In this document: positions 34,771 to 43,651 of the stretch, piece after piece
Layout: each line of letters begins with the position of its first letter
How positions within the stretch are numbered: the first letter of the stretch is position 1
From: Streptomyces atroolivaceus
GTDB taxonomy: Bacteria > Actinomycetota > Actinomycetes > Streptomycetales > Streptomycetaceae
NCBI RefSeq assembly: GCF_000717025.1
Contig: NZ_JNXG01000005.1
Span: 264,816 to 328,815 of the forward strand
Direction of reading: 5' to 3'
Length of the DNA: 64,000 bases
Notes under the pieces: generated by a model
Told to the model about the DNA's origin: nothing
Database searches by the model: none
The model's input: the letters and a program-made list of their open reading frames with translations, nothing else
Translations under genes and position numbers: made by a program

Positions 34771-36114
34771 GTGTCCGGTGTGGACGTGAAGCTGGTACTC
34801 CGCTCGACGCGCGTCGTCACCCCCGAGGGCACTCGCGCCGCAGCGGTCCTCGTCGCCGGCGGGGAGATCGAGGCGGTCCTGCCGTACGACTCCGAGGTGC
34901 CCGGTGGTGCCCGCGTGGAGGACTTCGGTGACGACGTCCTGCTGCCGGGGCTCGTCGACACCCATGTCCACGTGAACGACCCCGGCCGCACCGAGTGGGA
35001 AGGCTTCTGGACCGCCACCCGCGCCGCGGCGGCCGGTGGCATCACGACCCTGCTCGACATGCCGCTCAACTCACTCCCGCCGACCACCACGGTCGAGCAC
35101 CTTCGCGTGAAGCAGCGGGTGGCCGCCCCCAAGGCGCACATCGACACCGGCTTCTGGGGCGGTGCGATCCCCTCCAACACCAAGGACCTGCGCCCGCTGT
35201 ACGAGGCCGGCGTCTTCGGCTTCAAGTGCTTCCTCTCGCCCTCCGGCGTCGAGGAGTTCCCCGAGCTGGACCAGGAGCAGCTGGCCCGCTCCATGGCCGA
35301 GATCGCGGGCCTCGGCGGCCTGCTGATCGTGCACGCCGAGGATCCCCACCACCTGGCCGACGCCCCGCAGCGGAGCGGGGAGAAGTACGCCGACTTCCTG
35401 GCCTCCCGCCCCCGCGACGCGGAGAACGCCGCCATCGAGGGCCTCATCGCGCACGCCAAGCGGCTGAACGCCCGCGTCCACGTCCTTCACCTCTCCTCCA
35501 GCGACGCCCTGCCGCTGATCGCCGCGGCCAAGCGCGAGGGCGTACGCGTCACCGTGGAGTCGTGCCCGCACTTCCTCACCCTGACCGCCGAGGAAGTCCC
35601 CGACGGAGCGACGGAGTTCAAGTGCTGTCCGCCCATCCGGGAGGCCGCCAACCAGGACGCGCTCTGGGCCGGGCTCGCCGACGGCACCATCGACTGCGTC
35701 GTCTCCGACCACTCGCCCTGCACCACGGACCTCAAGACCCCCGACTTCGCGTCCGCCTGGGGCGGGATCTCCTCGCTCCAGCTCGGACTGCCCGCCATCT
35801 GGACCGAGGCGCGCCGGCGTGGTCACACCCTCGACGACGTCGTCCGCTGGATGTCGGCCGCCCCCGCCGGACTCGCCGGCCTCACCCGCAAGGGCGCCAT
35901 CGAAGCCGGACGGGACGCGGACTTCGCCGTACTCGCCCCCGACGAGACCTTCACCGTCGACCCGGCCGGGCTCTTCCACCGCAACCAGGTCACCGCCTAT
36001 GCCGGGAAGACCCTGTACGGCGTCGTCAGGTCCACCTGGCTGCGCGGCACGCGGATCGCCGCCGACGGCGTACTCGCCGAACCCACCGGCCGGCTCCTCG
36101 AGAGGAACCAGTGA
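34771..36114 (+). CDS. allB: Allantoinase
   Basis: 447 residues. It hydrolyses allantoin to allantoate. Zinc amidohydrolase motifs: [20 protein letters not shown] (HxH), the carboxylated bridging lysine in [21 protein letters not shown] and the catalytic Asp in [12 protein letters not shown] start with GAGGAG upstream. The allantoicase gene overlaps or abuts its stop, so the two are translated together. Repressed, most likely, through the palindrome at 34736. Confidence 0.96.
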   Translation: MSGVDVKLVLRSTRVVTPEGTRAAAVLVAGGEIEAVLPYDSEVPGGARVEDFGDDVLLPGLVDTHVHVNDPGRTEWEGFWTATRAAAAGGITTLLDMPLNSLPPTTTVEHLRVKQRVAAPKAHIDTGFWGGAIPSNTKDLRPLYEAGVFGFKCFLSPSGVEEFPELDQEQLARSMAEIAGLGGLLIVHAEDPHHLADAPQRSGEKYADFLASRPRDAENAAIEGLIAHAKRLNARVHVLHLSSSDALPLIAAAKREGVRVTVESCPHFLTLTAEEVPDGATEFKCCPPIREAANQDALWAGLADGTIDCVVSDHSPCTTDLKTPDFASAWGGISSLQLGLPAIWTEARRRGHTLDDVVRWMSAAPAGLAGLTRKGAIEAGRDADFAVLAPDETFTVDPAGLFHRNQVTAYAGKTLYGVVRSTWLRGTRIAADGVLAEPTGRLLERNQ

Positions 36115-36116
36115 CC

Positions 36117-37235
36117 ATGACGGCCGTACCGCACTTCACCGGCGACGCGAGCCCGTACGGAGGAGGCGACCCGTACGCCGACTACCGGACCGCGGACTTC
36201 CCCTTCACCCACCTCGTGGACCTCGCCGACCGGCGTCTCGGCGCCGGTGTCATCGCCGCCAACGACGAGTTCTTCGCCGAGCGCGAGAACCTGCTGAAAC
36301 CGGAGCCCGCCGAGTTCGACCCCGAGCGCTTCGGCCACAAGGGCAAGATCATGGACGGCTGGGAGACCCGCCGCCGGCGTGGCACGAGCGCCGCCGAACC
36401 GCACCCCGCCGACGAGGACCACGACTGGGCCCTCGTGCGCCTCGGCGCTGCTGGTGTGGTGCGCGGGCTGATCGTCGACACCGCGCACTTCCGTGGCAAC
36501 TACCCGCAGTCGGTCTCCGTCGAGGCCACCTCGCTGCCCGGCTCCCCGTCGCCCGAGGACCTCCTCGCGCCCGACGTGAAGTGGACAACCCTCGTTCCCC
36601 GTACGGCCGTCGGCGGCCACGCGGCGAACGGCTTCACGGTCGACGCCGGGCAGCGCTTCACACATCTGAGGGTCAACCAGCACCCCGACGGCGGCATAGC
36701 CCGCCTGCGCGTCCACGGTGAGGTCGCGCCCGACCCGGCATGGCTGGCCGCACTCGGCACGTTCGACCTGGTCGCCCTGGAGAACGGCGGCGAGGTCGAG
36801 GACGCCTCCGACCGCTTCTACTCCCCGGCCACCAACACCATCGCGCCGGGCCGCTCCCGCAAGATGGACGACGGCTGGGAGACCCGCCGTCGGCGCGACA
36901 AGGGGAACGACTGGATCCGCTACCGGCTGGCCGAGCAGTCGGAGATCCGGGCGGTCGAGATCGACACCGCCTGTCTCAAGGGCAACGCGGCGGGCTGGGC
37001 AGCGATCTCGGTCAGCGACGGCGCGGACGGCGAACGGACGGAGATTCTGCCCCGCACCCGGCTCCAGCCCGACACCAACCACCGCTTCGTCCTGCCGGGG
37101 CCCGTGCGCGGCACGCACGTCCGGATCGACATCTTCCCGGACGGCGGGATCTCCCGGCTGCGGCTCTTCGGCTCGCTGACCGGCGAGGGCGCGGCGCGGC
37201 TGGCAGCCCGCCACGAGGAGCTCGGCGGACAGTGA
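36117..37235 (+). CDS. alc: Allantoicase
   Basis: 372 residues. It splits allantoate into urea and ureidoglycolate. The protein consists of two homologous beta-sandwich repeats, each marked by a GWETRRRR motif (KGKIMDGWETRRRR and SRKMDDGWETRRRR) and a repeat-end NQHPDGGIARLRVHG or DIFPDGGISRLRLFG. The ATG at 36117 is 10 bases from GAGAGGA; a GTG at 36111 overlapping the allantoinase stop is the alternative. No ureidoglycolate lyase is seen in the window. Confidence 0.95.
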   Translation: MTAVPHFTGDASPYGGGDPYADYRTADFPFTHLVDLADRRLGAGVIAANDEFFAERENLLKPEPAEFDPERFGHKGKIMDGWETRRRRGTSAAEPHPADEDHDWALVRLGAAGVVRGLIVDTAHFRGNYPQSVSVEATSLPGSPSPEDLLAPDVKWTTLVPRTAVGGHAANGFTVDAGQRFTHLRVNQHPDGGIARLRVHGEVAPDPAWLAALGTFDLVALENGGEVEDASDRFYSPATNTIAPGRSRKMDDGWETRRRRDKGNDWIRYRLAEQSEIRAVEIDTACLKGNAAGWAAISVSDGADGERTEILPRTRLQPDTNHRFVLPGPVRGTHVRIDIFPDGGISRLRLFGSLTGEGAARLAARHEELGGQ

Positions 37236-37266
37236 CCTGAGGCCGGGGGCCGCACGGTGTGCGTCA

Positions 37267-37289
37267 ATCCTCCGGCCACGCCGGAGGAT
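37267..37289 (+). terminator. Hairpin after allantoicase that also covers a ribosome site
   Basis: Perfect 10-bp stem (37267-37276 with 37280-37289), CAC loop, 32 bases after the stop. The right arm contains GGAGG, which would serve an in-frame GTG start at 37295 of the next gene. Confidence 0.55.
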
Positions 37290-37330
37290 ATACGGTGGCG
37301 AGGTGGCTCGCGGCAGTGCAGGGTCGATTC

Positions 37331-37858
37331 ATGACATGGACAGCGCCATCGATCGAGCGCACCACGCAGTTGGGCGCCTTGGGTACCGTGACTGAACGTC
37401 AGATGCTGGAGGGCTGGCTGGGCTGGCACCGGGAAACGCTGCTGGCCAAGTGCGCCGGGCTCGAGCCCGCCCAACTGGCGCGGACGACCGTGGAACCGTC
37501 GCCCCTCACTCTCCTCGGACTGGTCCGGCACATGGCGGAGATGGAGCGATGGTGGTTCCGGCGGAGCCTCGCGGGTGAGGCTGTCGGTGATGTCTTCACC
37601 GGCCCGGCGGACGGCGACGAGGGATTCAAGGGAGTGGACGCAGCCGATGCGGAGCGGGACTTCGGACTCTTCAGGGCCGAGATCGGAGCGTGCGACCTGG
37701 TGGCCGCCGGGCGTGGCCTCGACGAGACCTTCGTGTCCGCTCCCGGGGTCTCCCTCAGTCTGCGCTTCGTCTACGTGTTGATGATCCAGGAGTACGCCCG
37801 TCACAACGGCCACGCCGACTTCCTTCGTGAGCGGACCGACGGGGTGACGGGTGACTGA
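37331..37858 (+). CDS. DinB-family (DUF664) protein
   Basis: 175 residues from the ATG at 37331. ERQMLEGWLGWHRETLLAKC, LGLVRHMAEMERWWFRR and QEYARHNGHADFLRE are the DUF664 signature, with three histidines that would bind a metal. Such proteins are often thought to be thiol-dependent transferases. A GTG at 37295 with an excellent GGAGG would add 12 residues, but that ribosome site is in a hairpin. Function unknown. Confidence 0.85.
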   Translation: MTWTAPSIERTTQLGALGTVTERQMLEGWLGWHRETLLAKCAGLEPAQLARTTVEPSPLTLLGLVRHMAEMERWWFRRSLAGEAVGDVFTGPADGDEGFKGVDAADAERDFGLFRAEIGACDLVAAGRGLDETFVSAPGVSLSLRFVYVLMIQEYARHNGHADFLRERTDGVTGD

Positions 37859-38041
37859 GCTCCCTCCTCGGCCCGGCCCGGCAGCGATCCCCGGCAGCGG
37901 TGCCGGGAAACACCGCCGGCGGGGCGCGGGTCCGAATGATCACGGACCTCCCCACGCTCGGTGATCACGAAGCCCCCGCGCACCGTGTGGGGGCCGCGGG
38001 AGGGTGTGCCGGTTCATGCCCGGCCTGTAGGGATATGGGAC

Positions 38042-38071
38042 CCTGGTCGGGATGTCGCCGCCCCGACCAGG
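38042..38071 (+). promoter_or_regulatory. Inverted repeat over the ribosome site of the monooxygenase gene
   Basis: CCTGGTCGGG (38042-38051) and CCCGACCAGG (38062-38071) form a perfect 10-bp stem; the right arm overlaps AGGAG (38069-38073) of the gene at 38079. It may be a repressor operator or a translational switch. Confidence 0.5.
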
Positions 38072-38078
38072 AGTCGCC

Positions 38079-38408
38079 ATGATCTTCATCGCCGTCAAGT
38101 TCACCGTGCGTACCGCAGAGCGGGACAACTGGCTGCCGGCTGTCGAGGACTTCACCCTCGCCACCCGCCAGGAGCCGGGCAACCTCTTCTTCGACTGGTC
38201 CTACAGCGTCGAGAACCCGGACCAGTTCATCCTGCTCGAGGCGTTCGCCTCGCAGGAGGCGGGCGTGGCGCACGTGAACTCCGAGCACTTCAAGGCCGCG
38301 ATCGACACCATGTCGGAGCTCGTCAGCGAGGTCCCGGAGATCATCAACGTCGAGGTCCCCGGGGACGACTGGTCCCGGATGTCGGAGGTCACCCCGCGCA
38401 ACCGGTGA
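38079..38408 (+). CDS. Antibiotic-biosynthesis-type monooxygenase (quinol monooxygenase-like)
   Basis: 109 residues with the compact ferredoxin-like ABM fold: MIFIAVKFTVRTAERDNWL, then FFDWSYSVENPDQFILLEAF and HFKAAIDTMSELVSEVPEI. Members are cofactor-free monooxygenases or stress proteins such as YgiN. The ATG has AGGAG upstream within the inverted repeat. It stands alone. Confidence 0.82.
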   Translation: MIFIAVKFTVRTAERDNWLPAVEDFTLATRQEPGNLFFDWSYSVENPDQFILLEAFASQEAGVAHVNSEHFKAAIDTMSELVSEVPEIINVEVPGDDWSRMSEVTPRNR

Positions 38409-38432
38409 CCGCCGCCGTGATCCACGGCGCCG

Positions 38433-39269
38433 TCAGAACTCCTCGTGCGTGTCGGGGTCCCCTCCGAAGCGGTGCGACGGCCGGGCTCCGATACGGTCCA
38501 GCTCCTGCTGGGTCAGCTCGAAGCCGAACAGGCCGAGATTCTCCCGCTGCCGCCCGGGGTCGGCGGACTTCGGGATCGGCACCGCCCCCAGCTGGGTGTG
38601 CCACCGCAGCACGACCTGGCCCGGGGTCACCCCGTGGGCCTCGGCGGCGGCGATCACCTCCGGGGCCTCCAGCACCTGACGTCCCCGGGCCAGCGGACTC
38701 CAGCTCTCCGTGACGATGCCCTTCGCGTCGTGCACCGCCCGCAGGTCCTCCTGGGGGAGCAGGGGATGCATCTCGATCTGGTTCACCACGGGCAGCACCC
38801 CCGTCTCCCGCTCCAGCCGGTCCAAGTGCTCCGCCGTGAAATTGGAGACGCCGATGGAGCGCACGAGGCCGTCCTCGCGGAGCTTGATCATGGCCTTCCA
38901 GGTGTCGACGTACCTGTCCACCCGGGGCAGTGGCCAGTGGATGAGATACAGGTCGACGTACTCCAGCCCCAGCTTGCTCCGGGACTCCTCGAAGGAGGCC
39001 AGTGTCTCCTCGTACCCGTGGTGGCGGCCGGGCACCTTGGTGGTCACGAGGATTTCCCGCCGCGGCACTCCGGAGCGGGCGATCCCGCGGCCGGTGCCGG
39101 TCTCGTTCCGGTAGTTCAGCGCGGTGTCCACGAGCCGGTAACCGAGCTGCAGCGCACCGGCGACAGCCTTCTCGGCAGCCTCGTCGTCGAGCGGCCAGGT
39201 ACCGAGGCCCACCGCGGGGATGGTGCTGCCGTCGTGGAGGTTGCGGACCGGAGGCGGTGTCTGGCTCAT
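38433..39269 (-). CDS. Aldo/keto reductase
   Basis: 278 residues. NADPH-dependent carbonyl reductase of the AKR5-like group (2,5-diketo-D-gluconate reductase type). The catalytic tetrad is visible: Asp and Tyr in LVDTALNYRNE, Lys in LVTTKVPG, His in LYLIHWPLP. Cofactor region VPIPKSADPGRQREN is intact. Start ATG at 39269 with GGGAGA upstream. Substrate cannot be read. Confidence 0.92.
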   Translation of the reverse strand: MSQTPPPVRNLHDGSTIPAVGLGTWPLDDEAAEKAVAGALQLGYRLVDTALNYRNETGTGRGIARSGVPRREILVTTKVPGRHHGYEETLASFEESRSKLGLEYVDLYLIHWPLPRVDRYVDTWKAMIKLREDGLVRSIGVSNFTAEHLDRLERETGVLPVVNQIEMHPLLPQEDLRAVHDAKGIVTESWSPLARGRQVLEAPEVIAAAEAHGVTPGQVVLRWHTQLGAVPIPKSADPGRQRENLGLFGFELTQQELDRIGARPSHRFGGDPDTHEEF

Positions 39270-39461
39270 GGTCTCCCGTTTCGTTCGCTGACCGTCCTTG
39301 CCAGCGTAGAACGGGTTCTCGGCGTCCGTCGTGCAGCACGGCGGAGGGCGGTCACCGGGCGCACCGGTGAATCCGGGGCGAAAGTGGGGTCGCAACAGGT
39401 GGAAGCACCACGACTGCCGGGGTCCCTCACCCGAGGCGCCGGGGCAGGAAGGAGCAGGACC

Positions 39462-40085
39462 ATGGCGAAGCTGACTCTCACCACGTTCGTGTCCCTCGAC
39501 GGCGTGATGCAGGCACCCGGAGGCCCCGACGAGGACACCACGGGCGGGTTCGAGTACGGCGGATGGCTGGTGCCCTTCGCGGACGAAGGCATGGGGAACT
39601 TCATGGACGAGGTCTTCGACCGATCGGGCGCCTTTCTCCTCGGACGGCGTACCTACGACATCTTCTCCGCCTACTGGCCCCAGGTCACCGACCCGCAGGA
39701 CCCCATCGCCTCACGCCTCAACACCCTGCCCAAGCACGTCGTCTCCACCACCCTCACCGACCCGGTGTGGGAGAACACCACGGTGGTCGCGGGCGATGTG
39801 CCCGCCGAGGTCGCCGGGCTCAAGGAGCGGACGGCCGAGGGTGAGCTGCAGATCCACGGAAGCGGCACACTCGCGCAGTCCCTCATGGCCCATGACCTGA
39901 TCGACGAGGTCAACCTCCTGGTGTACCCGGTCTACCTGGGCAGCGGCAGGCGGCTGTTCCCGGACGGAGGGCAGCCGACGGCCTTCGAGCTGACCGGTGC
40001 CCGGACCACCGGGAGCGGCATCGCGATCCACACCTACCGGCCCGCGGGACGTGCGCGGTTCGGGACGTTCGACCCCGAGGTGTGA
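39462..40085 (+). CDS. Dihydrofolate reductase-like protein (RibD C-terminal type)
   Basis: 207 residues. LTTFVSLDGVMQAPGGPDED, LLGRRTYDIFSAYWP, LQIHGSGTLAQSLMAHDLIDEVNLLVYPVYLGSGRRLFPDG are typical of the large dihydrofolate reductase/RibD-like family of actinobacteria. It should bind NADPH; true substrate unknown. AAGGAG precedes the ATG. Confidence 0.9.
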   Translation: MAKLTLTTFVSLDGVMQAPGGPDEDTTGGFEYGGWLVPFADEGMGNFMDEVFDRSGAFLLGRRTYDIFSAYWPQVTDPQDPIASRLNTLPKHVVSTTLTDPVWENTTVVAGDVPAEVAGLKERTAEGELQIHGSGTLAQSLMAHDLIDEVNLLVYPVYLGSGRRLFPDGGQPTAFELTGARTTGSGIAIHTYRPAGRARFGTFDPEV

Positions 40086-40176
40086 CAGGAGCCGGGCAGC
40101 GGGGGGTTCGCCCATCCAGATGTGCGAACCGGTCGTAAGGTCGCGTATCGGGCGTTCCTGCGGTTGTCTTCTCCTC

Positions 40177-41238
40177 ATGTCGCATGAACATCGGAATCAG
40201 GACGGCCCGGACGCCGGTGGGGGCAGGGCGGGTGCCGGTCCGGACCCGCAGGTGGAGCGGGACGCACCCGACACGCCCACGAAGGTCGGCAGGGCGTCGT
40301 GGGGGGCGGTGCTGAGACGCACGCTGAAGGAGTTCAAGCGGGATGAGCTCGCCGACCGGGCGGCAGCGCTGACCTACTACGGAATCCTGGCCCTGTTCCC
40401 GGCCCTGCTGGTCCTCGTCTCGCTGCTCGGTATCGCGGGCGAGTCGGCCACGCAGACCGTCCTGGACAACATCCGGAAACTGGCCCCGGGCGCGGCGCGT
40501 GACGTCCTCGGCAACGCGGTGAAGCAGCTGCAGTCCAGCAGTGGGACCGGCTGGGTGATGGCGATCGTGGGTCTGGCGGCGGCCCTGTGGTCGGCCTCGG
40601 GCTACGTGGCCGCGTTCATGCGGACCTCCAACGTCGTGTACGACCTGCCCGAGGGCCGCCCGGCCTGGAAGGTGCTCCCGGTCCGCGTCGGACTGACTCT
40701 GGTGCTGATGGTGCTGGCCTGTGTGAGCGCGCTGATCGTCGTGCTGTCGGGCGGACTCGCCAGCCGGCTCGGCACCGCGCTGGGTGTCGGCGACACGGCC
40801 ATGACCGTCTGGTCGATCGCGAAATGGCCCGTCCTGGTCGTGCTGGTGACCGTCATGCTGGCGATCCTGTACTGGGCGGCGCCCAACGCCAAGGGCCGGG
40901 GCTTCAAGTTCGTGTCGCTGGGAAGTCTGCTGGCGCTGCTCATCTGGATGGCCGTCTCGGCCGTGTTCGCCGTCTACGTCGCCAACTTCAGCTCGTACAA
41001 CAAGACCTACGGCGCTCTGGCAGGAGTGATCATCTTTCTGGTCTGGCTGTGGATCACGAACCTGGCGGTCCTGCTCGGGCTCGAATTCGATGCGGAGACG
41101 GCCCGGGAGCGGGCCGTCATCGGCGGTCATCCGCACCTGGAGGAGCCGTACGTCACTCCCCGGGACACCAGCAAGTGGACCGACCAGGACCGCCGGGCCA
41201 TGGGCGACACCGGACCTTCGGACCCGCGCTCCGACTGA
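40177..41238 (+). CDS. YihY/BrkB-family membrane protein
   Basis: 353 residues. An acidic, flexible N-terminus of about 45 residues is followed by six membrane segments. DELADRAAALTYYGILALFPALLVLVSL-type start, WSASGYVAAFMRTSNVVYDLPEGRPAWK and LGLEFDAETARER match the family once called ribonuclease BN. Probably a transporter or envelope protein. The start ATG has only a weak ribosome site. Confidence 0.87.
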   Translation: MSHEHRNQDGPDAGGGRAGAGPDPQVERDAPDTPTKVGRASWGAVLRRTLKEFKRDELADRAAALTYYGILALFPALLVLVSLLGIAGESATQTVLDNIRKLAPGAARDVLGNAVKQLQSSSGTGWVMAIVGLAAALWSASGYVAAFMRTSNVVYDLPEGRPAWKVLPVRVGLTLVLMVLACVSALIVVLSGGLASRLGTALGVGDTAMTVWSIAKWPVLVVLVTVMLAILYWAAPNAKGRGFKFVSLGSLLALLIWMAVSAVFAVYVANFSSYNKTYGALAGVIIFLVWLWITNLAVLLGLEFDAETARERAVIGGHPHLEEPYVTPRDTSKWTDQDRRAMGDTGPSDPRSD

Positions 41239-41273
41239 GGGGCGGGCCGCCTGTCTCCGGGGCGGCGCCTCTC

Positions 41274-41918
41274 TCAGGGGACGGCCGGCAGTACGGCAGG
41301 GTCGGGCGCCGCGGCGTGCAGCCGGCCGAGGATGGCCCGCGCCGCCTTGGTGTAGCCGGGGTTGTTGTTGTGCAGGACCGACTCGGCGTTGGCCAGTTCC
41401 ATGAACGCGATGAGCTCGAAGGCCAGTTGCGAGACGTCCGTGTCCGCGGCGAGTTCACCCCGCGCCCTGGCCTCCTCGACGGTCTCCTCCACGAAGGTGA
41501 CCCAGCCCGTCTGCGTGGAGGCCAGCGCGTCGTGCACCTTGCCCTCCCTGGAGTCGAACTCGGCGATGGTCGCGTAGAAGAAACAGCCACCGCTGAACAC
41601 CCGGCGCTGCGAGTAGGAGAGCCAGCTCTCGCACATCCGCCAGACGCGTCCCAGACCGGGCGGTGCCGCCCGGGTCGGTGTCAGCACGTGTTCCACGAAG
41701 ATGGCCACGGCGGCGCGGACGGTGGCGAGCTGCAGCTCCTCCTTCGAGCCGAACAGTGCGAACACACCGCTCTTGCTCAGCTTCAGCTCCGTGGCCAGCC
41801 GGCCGAGCGACAGGCCCTCCAGCCCCTCGGTCGAGGCGACGTGGACCGCGCGCCCCAGCACCAGCTGCCTGGTCTGGTTCCCCCGCTCGACCCGTCCGTC
41901 CAGCCGCGCTCCACCCAT
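41274..41918 (-). CDS. TetR-family regulator
   Basis: 214 residues. HTH: RAVHVASTEGLEGLSLGRLATELKLSKSGVFALFGSKEELQ. The C-terminal domain (SGGCFFYATIAEFDSREGKVHDAL) fits the AcrR-related group with TetR_C_33-like domain. Divergent from an EamA exporter, its likely target. ATG at 41918. Confidence 0.87.
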   Translation of the reverse strand: MGGARLDGRVERGNQTRQLVLGRAVHVASTEGLEGLSLGRLATELKLSKSGVFALFGSKEELQLATVRAAVAIFVEHVLTPTRAAPPGLGRVWRMCESWLSYSQRRVFSGGCFFYATIAEFDSREGKVHDALASTQTGWVTFVEETVEEARARGELAADTDVSQLAFELIAFMELANAESVLHNNNPGYTKAARAILGRLHAAAPDPAVLPAVP

Positions 41919-42137
41919 GTGCCAACTCCGTGTGTCCGAGCGTCCCAAGACCGACATTCTAGGAGGAGCCGGTACCGGCGGGAGACCGCTTCGTCCCGTG
42001 ACGACCCCTGCGAACAGGTGGCCGAGTCGCCCTGTGGACAGAGGTTCCCGAAGGGCCCGGCCGTTCGGTACGGTGACCGCTCCCGTGTGAGCCGGCGAGG
42101 TCTCCACATCGCTTCTGTGGAGAACCAGGAGAGCCAC

Positions 42138-43058
42138 GTGTCCTCTGCCGTCCTGCCCGCCCTCGCACCGCCCCGCCGTGCGTGGGTCACCGACCTGCCG
42201 CTCCTGCTGGTCGCCGCCGTCTGGGGTGCCAGCTACCTCGCGGCCAAGGGCATCACCACGACGCACACCGTGATCGCCGTCCTGGTGCTCCGCTTCGCGA
42301 TCGTCCTGCCGGCCCTGGCCGTCGCCGGGTGGCGCGGACTGCGGGCGCTGAGCGGCCCCCAGTGGCGGGGCGCCGGCCTGCTGGGGCTCGTGCTCAGCGG
42401 GATCTTCCTGCTGGAGACGTACGGCGTCGTGCACACCTCGGCGACCAACGCGGGGCTCATCATCAGCCTCACGATGATCTTCACCCCGCTGGCCGAGGCG
42501 GCCGTGAGCCGGGTCCGGCCACCTGCGGGCTTCCTCGCGGCCGCCGGCCTCTCCGTCGCCGGTGTGGTGCTGCTGACGCAGGGCGGTGGCTTCACCAGCC
42601 CCTCGACGGGCGATCTCCTGATGCTGCTCGCGGCTCTCGCGCGTACGGTCCACGTCCTGGCCATGGCCCGCATCAAGGCGGTCCAGGACGCCGACTCGCT
42701 CTCCCTGACCACGGTGCAGCTGGGCAGCGCGGTCGCCGTCTTCGCCGTCCTGGCCGCCGTCCCCGGGACCGGGGCGGCGCCGTGGACGGTGGCGGCGGAC
42801 TTCGGCGCGGGCGAGTGGGCCGGGCTGCTCTTCCTGTCCGTCTTCTGCACGCTGTTCGCGTTCTTCGTGCAGATGTGGTCGGTACGCCGTACCTCGCCGT
42901 CCCGGGTCAGCCTGCTGCTCGGCACGGAGCCGCTCTGGGCCGCCGCGGTGGGCATCGCCCTCGGGGGCGAGCGCCTGGGCGTGACGGGCGTGCTGGGCGC
43001 GGTGCTCGTCCTGACGGGCACCGCGTGGGGGCGCCGCCGCGCCGACGTCACGTCCTGA
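42138..43058 (+). CDS. EamA/DMT-family transporter
   Basis: 306 residues, ten membrane segments in two EamA halves (AAVWGASYLAAKGITTTHTV and LLGTEPLWAAAVGIALGGERLG). Drug/metabolite exporter family. GTG start with AGGAGAG upstream. Regulated perhaps by the divergent TetR. Its last bases overlap a decayed minus-strand gene. Confidence 0.87.
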   Translation: MSSAVLPALAPPRRAWVTDLPLLLVAAVWGASYLAAKGITTTHTVIAVLVLRFAIVLPALAVAGWRGLRALSGPQWRGAGLLGLVLSGIFLLETYGVVHTSATNAGLIISLTMIFTPLAEAAVSRVRPPAGFLAAAGLSVAGVVLLTQGGGFTSPSTGDLLMLLAALARTVHVLAMARIKAVQDADSLSLTTVQLGSAVAVFAVLAAVPGTGAAPWTVAADFGAGEWAGLLFLSVFCTLFAFFVQMWSVRRTSPSRVSLLLGTEPLWAAAVGIALGGERLGVTGVLGAVLVLTGTAWGRRRADVTS

Positions 43059-43249
43059 TCGAGTCCGCCGCGACCCTCACGGCACCGCCCGTCACGACCA
43101 GCACGAGGTTCACGAAGAGCCCGTGGTCGTCGAGGAAGTCCAGCTTCGCCACCACGGCCCACAGCCTGAACCAGCCCGTCCACTCACAGCAGCCCCGCGG
43201 CGCCCTGCGCGAACACGACGAACCCGCCCGTCTCCACGCATTTCTTCAT
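43048..43249 (-). pseudogene. Frameshifted small membrane protein
   Basis: From the ATG at 43249 the frame reads MKKCVETGGFVVFAQGAAGLL and stops. One base-shift later the strand continues as EWTGWFRLWAVVAKLDFLDD, then HGLFVNLVLVVTGGAVRVAA, ending at the stop at 43048-43050. Together this makes a sensible 66-residue protein with two hydrophobic segments. A single missing base near 43186 explains the break. Either a recent pseudogene or a sequence error; its 3' end overlaps the EamA gene by 11 bases. Confidence 0.5.
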
Positions 43250-43394
43250 GCGCCGAGCCTGGCGCGGACCGGCTCGCGCTCGCGTCGGCCACCGGTCTGC
43301 GGGGCGACTACGGAAGTCGTGGATCGTGAGACTCTGGCATCCCTCTTCCCGCGCAAGGCCAGGCAGCGCCTTCCCGCTGCGTAGATCTGTCGAT

Positions 43395-43615
43395 ATGACC
43401 CGCACGGAGTACCCCTGGCTGCTGCCCTCGGTGCTGCACGGCCACGAGGTGCCCGGCCACCGGGGGAGACCGCGCCGGACCGTACGGGACCGGGTCGTCG
43501 ACATCACCGGATCCTCGCCGGACCCGGGCTCAACAACCGTGTCCAGATCGCCCTGTTGGTGCATGACGCGGGTCTCCTCCATGAGGACGAGGACGGGACA
43601 CGAGGCGCCACCTAG
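43395..43615 (+). pseudogene. Remnant of a LuxR-type regulator (DNA-binding end)
   Basis: An ATG frame at 43395 includes VLHGHEVPGHRG and RRTVRDRVVDI, then breaks. A second frame from about 43510 reads ILAGPGLNNRVQIALLVHDA and GLL, ending at the TAG at 43613. Joined, they form the recognition part of a GerE/LuxR helix-turn-helix (RTVRDRVVDI-LAxLGLNNRVQIALLVHDAGL). The receiver or sensor domain is missing. The remnant lies directly before the P450 operon. Confidence 0.6.
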
Positions 43616-43651
43616 GCTGAACCGGTCAGACCGGAGAATGGGGGCGGGACG

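Noticed and set aside
37890..37907. Hairpin CCCGGCA-gcgg-TGCCGGG after the DinB gene
   Set aside because: Only 7 bp in very GC-rich sequence; too weak to call a terminator.
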